DNA of 9,247 nucleotides from an uncultured Oscillibacter sp. (lineage in GTDB: Bacteria; Bacillota; Clostridia; Oscillospirales; Oscillospiraceae). Below are positions 5,164 through 9,247 of the stretch, one piece after another. Position 1 is the first letter of the stretch. Each line of letters begins with the position of its first letter. The notes beneath the pieces were generated by a model. The model was not told the DNA's origin and made no database searches. It saw only the letters and a list, made by a program, of their open reading frames with translations. The stretch spans positions 1-9,247 of the forward strand of contig NZ_CAJTUX010000084.1 of the NCBI RefSeq assembly GCF_910579365.1. The letters run 5' to 3'. The translations under genes were made by a program, and so were the position numbers.

Positions 5164-5526
5164 ATGCCCAGAGAGTATTTTTGTGCCTATCACAGCTACA
5201 TAGAAAGTATGGAGCAGCTGACCGACGCCGAGAGGGGGCGCCTTTTCACGGCTTGCCTGTTCTACAGCAAGACGGGCGAAGCGCCGCAACTCAGCGGCAA
5301 CGAGCGCTTTGTATTCCCCGCTATGCGGTCGCAAATTGATAGAGACATCCAAAATTACGAAGATTTTGTAAAAAAGCAGTCCGAGAACGGGAAAAAGGGA
5401 GGCCGTCCCCGGAAACCCACAGAAAGCCAAAAAACCCAATGCGAACTGTGCTGGAACAACTATTTATGGGGCGTTGGGGGCGGGACTATTGAGATGCCGA
5501 AAGAGGAGAGGAGGACCACAATATGA
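5164..5526 (+). CDS. DUF6291-like replication-type protein, shortened
   Basis: The first ~95 residues (MPREYFCAYHSYIESMEQL, then TDAERGRLFTACLFYSKTG, the NERFVFPAMRSQIDRD segment and the basic KKGGRPRKP) match the N-terminal domain of DUF6291 proteins, often found in phage and mobile-element replication modules. Known members run to well over 200 residues; this one stops at 120. From about residue 93 the sequence (CELCWNNYLWGVGGGTIE onward) no longer looks like the family. The change falls at a run of six A (around 5429-5434), and in another frame ATG 5439 opens a 17-codon stretch resembling the N-terminus of a different small family. I infer a truncation or fusion junction here. The start could be TTG 5161 or ATG 5164; ATG is preferred. 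The end overlaps the start of the next gene, whose ribosome site it contains. Probable loss of replication function. Confidence 0.65.
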   Translation: MPREYFCAYHSYIESMEQLTDAERGRLFTACLFYSKTGEAPQLSGNERFVFPAMRSQIDRDIQNYEDFVKKQSENGKKGGRPRKPTESQKTQCELCWNNYLWGVGGGTIEMPKEERRTTI

Positions 5527-5717
5527 CATCGGAACACGTCAAGACAAACATTGGCAATGCGTTGGATTTGCTCCAGCTCATCACAGAAGACCTGGAGGAA
5601 AACTTCTTCGGCACCGGCCTGGGCAACGCCGTGGAGGCCAGGGCCTCCATGACAGTCTCTGCCCTGTATATCCTGGGAGACTATTTGCGGAACATCCAGA
5701 AGGAGGCCAAGCCGTGA
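5523..5717 (+). CDS. Small helical protein of unknown function
   Basis: A 64-residue acidic protein, predicted largely helical (NALDLLQLITEDLEENFFG, then EARASMTVSALYILGDYLRN). GAGAGGAGG lies a few bases before the ATG. It overlaps the end of the shortened DUF6291-like gene by four bases and its stop overlaps the GTG of the next gene (GTGA), so the three are translationally coupled. I do not recognise the family; similar short helical proteins occur in clostridial phage-like elements. No membrane segment, metal ligands or catalytic motif is visible. Confidence 0.65.
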   Translation: MTSEHVKTNIGNALDLLQLITEDLEENFFGTGLGNAVEARASMTVSALYILGDYLRNIQKEAKP

Positions 5718-5905
5718 AGATCAGCATCAGCTACCGTCCCGGCAACGCCGACGAGGAACAGCAGGTCCGCATTATCCACTCCTTCTTTAAGGACTTTTTA
5801 CCCAGCGCAAAGGTGCGCGTTTCGCACCGCCATGACCCGTATTTACATATCTATTGGTCCACTAAAAAGGCTGAAACCCCTTGCAATTCAAGGGAAAAGA
5901 CTTGA
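5714..5905 (+). CDS. Small basic protein of unknown function (GTG start)
   Basis: A 63-residue protein starting at GTG 5714, overlapping the previous stop as GTGA, with AAGGAGG seven bases upstream. It begins with a beta-strand-like KISISYRPG and continues with DEEQQVRIIHSFFKDFL, then KVRVSHRHDPYLHIYW and a basic tail. The strand-helix-strand order suggests a small alpha/beta fold, and the RHDPYLHIYW histidines are notable but do not form a known site. The reading frame is open further upstream, but those residues are not protein-like and no start there has a ribosome site. The promoter of the structured RNA overlaps its last codons (5902-5930). Function unknown. Confidence 0.6.
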   Translation: MKISISYRPGNADEEQQVRIIHSFFKDFLPSAKVRVSHRHDPYLHIYWSTKKAETPCNSREKT

Positions 5906-5930
5906 CCAGCACCCCGGCATATGGTATACT
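5902..5930 (+). promoter_or_regulatory. Promoter of the structured RNA / capsid leader
   Basis: TTGACC (5902-5907), 17 bp, then TATACT (5925-5930). The spacing is ideal and only one -35 base is off consensus. The predicted start is near 5937. The next features downstream are a folded RNA and a terminator, then the scaffold and capsid genes. Confidence 0.82.
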
Positions 5931-5936
5931 TGTTCT

Positions 5937-6027
5937 ATGAAATAGGCATGAGTACCGCCCTAAGCTGAACTTAGGGTTAGCCAATAAAGGCATGGGAACG
6001 GCTTCAATTGCTGTCTCATGCCTTTTT
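5937..6027 (+). ncRNA. Candidate structured RNA or attenuator leader before capsid genes
   Basis: Between the promoter and the terminator is about 90 bases of non-coding RNA with clear pairing. CCCTAAG (5958-5964) pairs with CTTAGGG (5970-5976) across a 5-base loop. GGCATGGGA (5989-5997) pairs with TCTCATGCC (6014-6022), extended by CGGC/GCTG inside and followed by TTTTT (6023-6027). The 5' segment GGCATGAG (5945-5952) is a second perfect partner for CTCATGCC (6015-6022), so two alternative folds compete for the terminator's 3' arm. That layout suits a free small RNA closed by a basal stem, or a switchable leader controlling the scaffold and capsid genes. It matches no riboswitch class I can name. 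Confidence 0.65.
5989..6027 (+). terminator. Strong intrinsic terminator upstream of the scaffold gene
   Basis: A 9-bp stem (5989-5997 with 6014-6022, one G-U pair), an internal 4-bp extension and a 7-base loop are followed directly by five T. It separates the promoter at 5902-5930 from the scaffold and capsid genes, so their expression needs read-through or antitermination. Confidence 0.88.
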
Positions 6028-6141
6028 CTGTTCCCTCCGGGGCGGGGTTCTATGCGGGCTTGTTCATTCACCGCGTCTCCTTTCCCCCGCCTCCCTGGGG
6101 TACCTATCAAGCCCAACTCAGGGCGTTAAACGGAGGTCATT
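6028..6141 (+). promoter_or_regulatory. Pyrimidine-rich leader of the scaffold gene
   Basis: This 114-bp stretch has no gene. GGGCTTG (6056-6062) can pair with CAAGCCC (6108-6114), enclosing a C/T-rich run (TCTCCTTTCCCCC around 6076-6089) that resembles an anti-Shine-Dalgarno sequence. The scaffold's own AACGGAGGT lies at about 6128-6136, so the run could base-pair with it. No second promoter is obvious here. Functional meaning is speculative. Confidence 0.35.
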
Positions 6142-6600
6142 ATGAGCGATACCATGAACACCAACCAGAACACCGAACAGCAGCCCACCACTCCCACCCC
6201 GGAGGCCAGCGGGGGACAGGGCGGAGAGCGGATGTTCACCCAAGACGATGTGAACCGCATCGTTTCCGAGCGGCTGGCCCGTGAGCGTCAGAAGACGGAG
6301 CCGTCCGCAATAGATGAACGCGAAGCACAATTGAAGGCGCGGGAAAGCCGCCTGGACTGCCGGGAATACTTGGAAGCTCTGGCAAAGGGCGGGAAGGTTG
6401 GTCCCAGCGTTACAGGGCTGATAGACGTGCTGGACACCTCTGACAAGGAGAAGTTCCGGAAAACCGTCACCGCCCTGCTGGAGATCGGCGCGTTCAATCC
6501 CCAGCTGGAGCCCCTGAAGCTCCCCGGCGTGGACAAGCACGGTTTCGGAAGCATGAATATCGATCATCTGATTTCCACCGCCTTCAAGCCGAAAACTTGA
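6142..6600 (+). CDS. Phage scaffolding protein (DUF4355/GP20-like)
   Basis: A 152-residue protein with a disordered Gln/Thr/Pro-rich N-terminus (1-30), the hallmark MFTQDDVNRIVSERLARERQ at 31-50, a coiled-coil of charged repeats (50-76) and a compact C-terminal part. This is the layout of clostridial phage scaffold proteins (DUF4355, minor structural GP20 type), which guide assembly of HK97-fold capsid proteins and are then removed. GGAGG precedes the ATG by about six bases. It sits immediately before the major capsid gene, the canonical order. No protease domain or head-maturation protease lies nearby, so the scaffold may leave uncut or need a helper protease. Confidence 0.8.
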   Translation: MSDTMNTNQNTEQQPTTPTPEASGGQGGERMFTQDDVNRIVSERLARERQKTEPSAIDEREAQLKARESRLDCREYLEALAKGGKVGPSVTGLIDVLDTSDKEKFRKTVTALLEIGAFNPQLEPLKLPGVDKHGFGSMNIDHLISTAFKPKT

Positions 6601-6618
6601 AAGGATTGATATAACTTT

Positions 6619-7488
6619 ATGGCAATTGACCTTGTAACCAAATTTCAGCCTTATGTGGATGAGCAATTCAAAAACGAATCCAAGCGGGACCTTTTCACCA
6701 ACCGGGATTTTACCTGGGAGGGTGCGCACACCATCAAGGTTTACAAAATCAGCACCAGCCCCATGAACGACTATGACCGGGGATGGGAGAAAAAAGAGGA
6801 GAACTGGAGCCGATTTGGCCCCGTGGCCGGACTGGACGCCACCACCGAGGCGTTCACCCTGAACAAGGACCGCTCCTTCACCTTCGCCATTGACAAGCTG
6901 GACCAGGACGAAACCGCCCAGCAGCTTTCCGCCGCCTCTGCCCTGGCACGGCAGAACCGGGAAGTGGTGATCCCCGAGGTGGACAGCTACGCCTACAGCG
7001 TCATGGCCTCCAACGCTGGGCACAAGCCCGCCGCCGTGGCCCTGACCGCTGAGAACATCTTCGAGGAGATCACCAAAGCTTCCCAGGCGCTAGACGACGC
7101 GGAGGTCCCGGAAACGGGCCGTGTGCTGCTGGTGACCCCCGCCGCCTATACGCTGATGAAGAAAAGCCCGGACATCACGCTGGACAGCGACGTGGGCCAG
7201 GAAATGCGCCTCAAAGGCGTCATTGCCAACCTGGACGGCGCTGCCGTGGTGAAGGTGCCCGCCGTGCGCCTTCCTGCTGATTTTGGCTTCATGCTGGCCC
7301 ACCCGGTCGCCACCGTGGCCCCGGTGAAGCTGGAGGACTTCCGCATCCACCAGGACCCGCCTGGAATCTCCGGCTCTCTGGTGGAGGGCCGCATCTGCTA
7401 CGGCGCGTTTGTCCTGGATAACAAGACGGAGGCCATTTATTATCAAGCTCTGCCCGCCGCCGCCAGCAAGACGGCAAGCAAGGGCTGA
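6619..7488 (+). CDS. Phage major capsid protein
   Basis: A 289-residue protein of the HK97-fold type seen in clostridial phages and related to the P22 coat-like group. Recognisable parts are AIDLVTKFQPYVDEQFKNES at the N-terminus, the E-loop/strand region around HTIKVYKISTSPMNDYDR, the LTKDRSFTFAID-type segment (here TLNKDRSFTFAIDKLDQDET), the long helix ALARQNREVVIPEVDSYAY and a C-terminal domain with GRVLLVTPAAYTLM and an Ala-rich tail. The length suits a complete protein and the frame has no break. It is 18 bases beyond the scaffold stop, with AAAGGA upstream of the ATG. It should form the shell of a procapsid with the scaffold. No portal, terminase or connector gene accompanies it, so packaging would require helper proteins, or the gene is a leftover. 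Confidence 0.88.
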   Translation: MAIDLVTKFQPYVDEQFKNESKRDLFTNRDFTWEGAHTIKVYKISTSPMNDYDRGWEKKEENWSRFGPVAGLDATTEAFTLNKDRSFTFAIDKLDQDETAQQLSAASALARQNREVVIPEVDSYAYSVMASNAGHKPAAVALTAENIFEEITKASQALDDAEVPETGRVLLVTPAAYTLMKKSPDITLDSDVGQEMRLKGVIANLDGAAVVKVPAVRLPADFGFMLAHPVATVAPVKLEDFRIHQDPPGISGSLVEGRICYGAFVLDNKTEAIYYQALPAAASKTASKG

Positions 7489-7494
7489 CCCAAT

Positions 7495-7524
7495 GGGGCG
7501 CGTGGGCGATAGCCTGTGCGCCCC
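7495..7524 (+). other. Hairpin between the capsid gene and the next gene
   Basis: GGGGCGC (7495-7501) pairs with GCGCCCC (7518-7524), with an inner GGGC/GCCT-type extension. There is no T-tract, so it is probably an mRNA stability or processing hairpin that separates abundant capsid message from the downstream gene. It is not a full terminator. Confidence 0.5.
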
Positions 7525-7541
7525 GCATCATAGGTGATGAT

Positions 7542-7772
7542 ATGGGCAAAAAACGCTTGAGAATGGGCACGTCAACGGAGGTACGGCGGGCTGTGAACAA
7601 AATCAACAATATGCTCTTGAACGGCGAAGTCGACGCCAAAACGGCGAATGCTTTGCTTTATGGCTGCAACGTCTGCCTGGGCGCAATCCGGGTTGACGAC
7701 CAACAGGCCAAGCTCAACGAGCTGGAGCGAGCAATTAAGGAGCTGGAAGTGGATGGAAAGAAATATTTTTGA
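7542..7772 (+). CDS. Small helical phage-type protein, function unknown
   Basis: A 76-residue protein with a basic N-terminus (GKKRLRMGTSTEVRRAVNKI), a central NGEVDAKTANALLYGCNVCL segment with two cysteines, and a C-terminal coiled-coil-like helix (QQAKLNELERAIKELEVDGK). The pattern 'R.MGT...VRRA...I.NM..NGE.D.KTANAL...CN..L.AIR.D' recurs in small proteins of clostridial prophages and integrative elements, but I know no assigned role. AGGTG lies upstream of the ATG. Position just after the capsid gene could indicate a packaging or head-associated role; the basic N-terminus would also fit nucleic-acid binding. Both are conjecture. Confidence 0.7.
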   Translation: MGKKRLRMGTSTEVRRAVNKINNMLLNGEVDAKTANALLYGCNVCLGAIRVDDQQAKLNELERAIKELEVDGKKYF

Positions 7773-7790
7773 TTTGCGGAGGTTCTGAGA

Positions 7791-7958
7791 GTGAATAAGG
7801 TTTATGAACTTGCGGCGCGGCTGGAGCGGGTACGGCTGGACATCATCAACCGGCCCCCGGCGGACGCTCTGAGCCTGAGCCTGGAGGCGTTCTATGGGGA
7901 GCACACGGAGGCTGACCTGATGGAACTGGCGGCAGCGCTGGAAAGCGACCCGGTATGA
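7791..7958 (+). CDS. Small acidic protein, unknown (GTG start)
   Basis: A 55-residue frame from GTG 7791, with GGAGG nine bases upstream, 18 bases after the preceding stop. The product is acidic and helical (NKVYELAARLERVRLDIINR, then PPADALSLSLEAF and HTEADLMELAAALESD). It has the ordinary look of a small mobile-element protein but no recognisable family. Codon choice is like that of its neighbours. It ends as the last well-supported gene before the terminator at 8076. Confidence 0.55.
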   Translation: MNKVYELAARLERVRLDIINRPPADALSLSLEAFYGEHTEADLMELAAALESDPV

Positions 7959-7970
7959 GGGCCGTTACTG

Positions 7971-8069
7971 GTGAATATCAGCCGGGCAGCGGGCAGAGAC
8001 CCGAGCTTTGTTGCCTCCATCTCCAAGACGTGGGAGCGGCTGACCGAGGCAACGATTGAATCCTTCTGA
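7971..8069 (+). CDS. Short 32-aa frame, possibly a gene fragment
   Basis: A GTG-started frame giving NISRAAGRDPSFVASISKTW and a short tail, ending seven bases before the terminator hairpin. No good ribosome site precedes it, and the residues are protein-like without a start-like N-terminus, so it may be the last part of a gene whose body was deleted. An overlapping frame from ATG 7955 gives an improbable Cys/Gln-rich peptide. Support is weak. Confidence 0.3.
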   Translation: MNISRAAGRDPSFVASISKTWERLTEATIESF

Positions 8070-8075
8070 CAAACA

Positions 8076-8107
8076 AAGGGCCGGGGAATGATCCCCGGCC
8101 CTTGCTT
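8076..8107 (+). terminator. Strong terminator closing the capsid transcript
   Basis: GGGCCGGGGA (8078-8087) pairs with TCCCCGGCCC (8092-8101) across ATGA, extended by AA/TT, and is followed by a T-rich TTGCTTTCT. It separates the capsid unit from the type I toxin locus, whose promoter starts inside its tail. Confidence 0.82.
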
Positions 8108-8130
8108 TCTGCGAAAAATCGTGGTATTCT
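8102..8130 (+). promoter_or_regulatory. Promoter of the type I toxin mRNA
   Basis: TTGCTT (8102-8107), a 17-bp spacer and TATTCT (8125-8130) give a fair sigma-70-type promoter. Transcription would begin near 8137, leaving a leader of about 100 bases before the toxin ATG. The first RNA bases include the segment that pairs with the 3' part of the same message. Confidence 0.65.
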
Positions 8131-8206
8131 GACAGCAGGAAAGAATCATCTTTCAGCGCTGCCAGTAACGGCGGACGGTTGGCCCCTTGACAGGGGACAC
8201 CTTCTT

Positions 8207-8231
8207 GCCCCCTGATCTTTGGAAAGGGGGC
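8207..8231 (+). promoter_or_regulatory. Hairpin masking the toxin ribosome site
   Basis: GCCCCC (8207-8212) pairs with GGGGGC (8226-8231). The right arm contains the toxin Shine-Dalgarno AAAGGGGG (8223-8230), seven bases before the ATG at 8238. A second small hairpin, CCCCT/AGGGG at 8183-8196, precedes it. Sequestered ribosome sites are usual in type I toxin messages and keep the full-length RNA poorly translated. Confidence 0.65.
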
Positions 8232-8237
8232 TGCCCT

Positions 8238-8324
8238 ATGGTTACATACAGTGAGCTTTTCGCTTACTCCCTGGTTATCATCGGTATTTGCGGCCTGTTC
8301 ATTCAGGCGTACAAAAAGAAGTAA
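8238..8324 (+). CDS. Hol_Tox-like type I toxin peptide (28 aa)
   Basis: The peptide starts MVTYSELFAYSLVI, has one hydrophobic segment (about residues 7-24) and ends in three lysines. This is the pattern of the putative holin-like toxins (Hol_Tox family, TxpA/BsrG-type), which insert in the host membrane. The ribosome site AAAGGGGG is seven bases upstream and held in a hairpin. A 13-bp inverted repeat covers the stop region (8317-8329 with 8346-8358), and a convergent antisense RNA starts near 8402 and ends inside the lysine codons. The message probably ends at the terminator 8436-8466. The locus lies inside the right end of the element and would act as a stability module. Too short for most gene callers, so likely missed in annotation. 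Family assignment is by pattern. Confidence 0.82.
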   Translation: MVTYSELFAYSLVIIGICGLFIQAYKKK

Positions 8325-8402
8325 CCGCCCCTGTGCCCACAGTCCGGCGGTTACTTCTGTAACTTAGGCTAGGGCCAACCGTCTACCGGCAGCGCCCTTT
8401 CT
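8313..8402 (-). ncRNA. Antisense RNA antitoxin of the type I pair
   Basis: A consensus minus-strand promoter (8409-8437) would start an RNA near 8402. It ends at a near-ideal terminator: AGAAGTAACCGCC (8358-8346) pairs with GGCGGTTACTTCT (8329-8317), then TTTT follows (8316-8313). The RNA of about 90 bases is fully complementary to the 3' end of the toxin message, including the last codons and the stop. This is the RatA-like arrangement of convergent antitoxin RNAs, which promote toxin mRNA degradation or block translation. Both boundaries are visible in the sequence; function is inferred from the family. Confidence 0.82.
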
Positions 8403-8408
8403 ATGCTT

Positions 8409-8437
8409 ATTATAGGCCGTGTCGGCCCTTCTGTCAA
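8409..8437 (-). promoter_or_regulatory. Consensus promoter of the antisense RNA
   Basis: On the minus strand TTGACA (8437-8432), exactly 17 bp, then TATAAT (8414-8409): both boxes perfect consensus. It faces the toxin gene. Such a strong promoter for the antitoxin RNA against a weaker toxin promoter (TTGCTT/TATTCT) fits type I control. Confidence 0.92.
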
Positions 8438-8682
8438 GCCTCTGACTTCTTGTCAGGGGCTTTTTTCATTTTCCGGGCAATGCTGTCCCGCTGGGCCTGT
8501 GTCTCTACCGCTCTACCAACGAATACCGGCAAAGTCTCTCCCGCCGCCGGGGGAAGGTCTTCAAGCTCCGCCCAGGAACCAGGGCCGAAAATCTGGCGGT
8601 GTACTGCCGGGTCTGTAAGACGGAATCGGTTGTGGATATTCTTACTTAGGCGAACAGCGGTGACTTGCATCTTGACTTGCAC
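8434..8682 (-). CDS. Hypothetical 82-aa frame at the right end
   Basis: A minus-strand frame of 82 residues whose composition is protein-like (NIHNRFRLTDPAVHRQIFGP, then SWAELEDLPPAAGETLPVFV and a basic tail KMKKAPDKK). There is no convincing ribosome site before ATG 8682 or the internal ATG 8670, and the first codons fall on the GACTTGCA arm-like repeats. The last codons overlap the toxin terminator and the antisense promoter. It may be a real small gene or the 3' part of a gene cut off when the element's end formed. No family recognised. Confidence 0.35.
   Translation of the reverse strand: MQVKMQVTAVRLSKNIHNRFRLTDPAVHRQIFGPGSWAELEDLPPAAGETLPVFVGRAVETQAQRDSIARKMKKAPDKKSEA
8436..8466 (+). 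terminator. Terminator of the toxin mRNA
   Basis: AAGCCTCTGAC (8436-8446) pairs with GTCAGGGGCTT (8452-8462), 11 bp with one G-U pair and a 5-base loop, running into TTTTTT (8461-8466). It overlaps the -35 of the opposing antisense promoter by two bases, so the two transcription units are fitted back to back. Confidence 0.85.
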
Positions 8683-8685
8683 GCA
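8661..8685. repeat. Right arm-type site pair (GACTTGCA x2)
   Basis: GACTTGCA at 8662-8669 and 8674-8681, a 12-bp period, in the same orientation as the pair at 1882-1900. The flanks match too (TGACTTGCATC then GACTTGCACG). It lies about 110 bp from the right core repeat. After excision both pairs would flank one core, the normal attP layout of an AP2-type integrase. Confidence 0.6.
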
Positions 8686-8738
8686 TCAAAAACATCGGTT
8701 TTTGGGGCCATTTTGGAGCGTGTTTTCCAAGAGCACGC

Positions 8739-8784
8739 AAAAAGAAAACCCCCTGCAACCATTGCGCTGCAATGACTACAAGGG
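8739..8784 (-). terminator. Terminator of the intact tRNA-Lys gene
   Basis: On the minus strand an imperfect hairpin (CCCT/AGGG outer pairs 8751-8754 with 8781-8784; CATTGC/GCAATG inner pairs 8760-8765 with 8769-8774) is followed by TTTTCTTTTT (8748-8739). It lies nine bases beyond the tRNA CCA and is element DNA. Its distal part (8747-8766) resembles the chromosomal hairpin at 1758-1777. Confidence 0.65.
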
Positions 8785-8792
8785 ATTTTCCC

Positions 8793-8839
8793 TGGTGACC
8801 CGGCGGGGATTCGAACCCCGGACCCACTGCTTAAAAGGC
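8793..8839 (-). repeat. Right attachment repeat within tRNA-Lys
   Basis: This 47-bp stretch is identical to 1795-1841 and spans tRNA nucleotides 30-76. Identity ends inside the anticodon stem, consistent with strand exchange near the anticodon loop, a common crossover position for tyrosine integrases using tRNA genes. Confidence 0.92.
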
Positions 8840-8868
8840 AGTTGCTCTGCCGACTGAGCTACCGGGTC
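8793..8868 (-). tRNA. tRNA-Lys(TTT)
   Basis: A complete 76-nt cloverleaf. Acceptor GACCCGG/CCGGGTC, D arm GCTC/GAGC, anticodon arm ACTGC/GCAGT with loop CTTTTAA (anticodon TTT at 8835-8833), T arm CGGGG/CCCCG with TTCGAAT, A73 and an encoded CCA. Its 3' 47 bases are the right attachment repeat, so the element supplied this 3' part on insertion and kept the gene functional. Confidence 0.97.
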
Positions 8869-8927
8869 ACATCCTGATGAAATGGGCGCTGGGCGCGGCG
8901 CAGCCAGCGCCGTTTCCTGTTCCCCAT

Positions 8928-8960
8928 CGGTCCGCAAACCAGAGGAGCGTTTGTGGACCG
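8928..8960. other. Long hairpin between tRNA-Lys and tRNA-Gln
   Basis: CGGTCC-G-CAAAC (8928-8939) pairs with GTTTG-T-GGACCG (8949-8960), a 12-bp stem containing a G-U pair when read on the plus strand, with a 9-base loop. It lies in the 170-bp gap between two minus-strand tRNA genes; another 8-bp GC-rich inverted repeat (GGCGCTGG/CCAGCGCC) is nearby at about 8885-8911. Without a T-tract these are not clear terminators. They could be processing signals. Confidence 0.4.
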
Positions 8961-9038
8961 AGAGTGAAAAAATTTCCCGTCCGGCGCAATTTTCCGCCCG
9001 CAGGGCGGGAAACGGAGCGGCAAGGGGAATTTCTGAGC

Positions 9039-9113
9039 TGGCAGGGACGGCTGGACTCGAACCAGCGCATGAGGGAGTCAAAGTCCCTTGCCTTACCGCT
9101 TGGCTACGTCCCC
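9039..9113 (-). tRNA. tRNA-Gln(TTG)
   Basis: A complete 75-nt cloverleaf. Acceptor GGGGACG/CGTCCCT (first pair G-U), D arm GCC/GGC, anticodon arm AGGGA/TCCCT with loop CTTTGAC (anticodon TTG at 9081-9079), T arm GCTGG/CCAGC with TTCGAGT, G73 and an encoded CCA. A weak first acceptor pair is normal for tRNA-Gln. Confidence 0.96.
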
Positions 9114-9165
9114 ATGTGCGGAAAAAGCGCGGGGACCGGGGAAATGCCCCGATCCCCTGCTTGTG

Positions 9166-9243
<78 letters not shown>

Positions 9244-9247
9244 ACAT

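Larger units (their letters stand above)
1795..8839. mobile_element. Compact tRNA-Lys-integrated phage-like element (~7 kb)
   Basis: The element is defined by a perfect 47-bp direct repeat (1795-1841 and 8793-8839) that equals the 3' part of the tRNA-Lys(TTT) gene, and by an integrase reading out towards the left copy. Contents in order are integrase (frameshifted), antitoxin-like and RelE-like pair, repeat cluster, CI-like repressor facing a Cro-like gene, Xis-like protein, DUF6291-like fragment, small unknowns, structured RNA, scaffold, major capsid protein, small unknowns and a type I toxin-antitoxin. Terminase, portal, head-tail connector, tail and lysis genes are all absent, as are relaxase and conjugation genes. 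This fits a prophage remnant or a satellite that borrows functions from a helper. Removing 1842-8839 would restore one intact tRNA-Lys gene followed by the chromosomal hairpin at 1757-1792. Confidence 0.85.

Noticed and set aside
5474..5713. Upstream extension of the small gene at 5714
   Set aside because: The extra residues overlap two coupled genes in another frame, are not protein-like, and the GTGA overlap with AAGGAGG fixes the start at 5714.
5937..6027. Known riboswitch (TPP, SAM, glycine, fluoride, preQ1, c-di-GMP, ZTP, THF)
   Set aside because: None of the conserved core sequences I know for these classes is present, so I left it unnamed.
6118..7023. Open frame of 301 codons on the minus strand opposite scaffold and capsid genes
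   Set aside because: It lies opposite two clearly recognisable genes, spans their junction, has no ribosome site and its product has a non-protein-like composition. It is a GC-rich shadow.
8450..8857. Plus-strand frame of 135 codons across the right end of the element
   Set aside because: It runs through the arm-like repeats, a terminator and the antisense side of tRNA-Lys, with no ribosome site and implausible residues.

Overview
The window looks like part of a Clostridia chromosome, probably from a GC-rich gut lineage of the Oscillospiraceae type. This is inferred from consensus Shine-Dalgarno sites, frequent GTG/TTG starts, overall composition and recognisable protein families; no rRNA or host marker gene fixes the genus.

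Left flank (1-1794): a membrane-anchored XRE-type regulator gene on the minus strand (109-1404), then a decayed coding fragment with an in-frame stop, a strong terminator, a pair of GTTACTAA repeats and a hairpin next to a displaced tRNA 3' half. Right flank (8793-9247): three minus-strand tRNA genes, Lys(TTT), Gln(TTG) and His(GTG).

Between them lies a compact integrated element of about 7.0 kb. It is bounded by a perfect 47-bp direct repeat (1795-1841 and 8793-8839) that matches nucleotides 30-76 of the tRNA-Lys gene. Just inside each end is a doubled GACTTGCA motif, which I read as arm-type integrase sites. From left to right the element holds: a tyrosine integrase split by a frameshift; a small antitoxin-like protein and a RelE/ParE toxin upstream of it; about 200 bp of dense direct and inverted repeats; a CI-like repressor; a divergent promoter/operator switch; and a rightward set of a Cro-like protein, a 31-aa peptide, an Xis-like HTH protein, a shortened DUF6291-like protein and two small unknowns. 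Then come a promoter with a short structured RNA ending in a strong terminator, a scaffold protein and a major capsid protein, three small frames and a terminator. The right end carries a type I toxin-antitoxin locus: a 28-codon Hol_Tox-like peptide plus a convergent antisense RNA with consensus promoter and terminator.

Together the parts read as a miniature prophage or phage-satellite-like element. It keeps a lysogeny switch, an excision module, two addiction modules and a capsid/scaffold pair, but no terminase, portal, tail or lysis genes are present. The broken integrase and shortened replication-type protein favour decay or dependence on a helper. The best-supported and most interesting items are the type I toxin/antisense locus, the structured RNA before the capsid genes, and the repeat cluster at 3595-3800.
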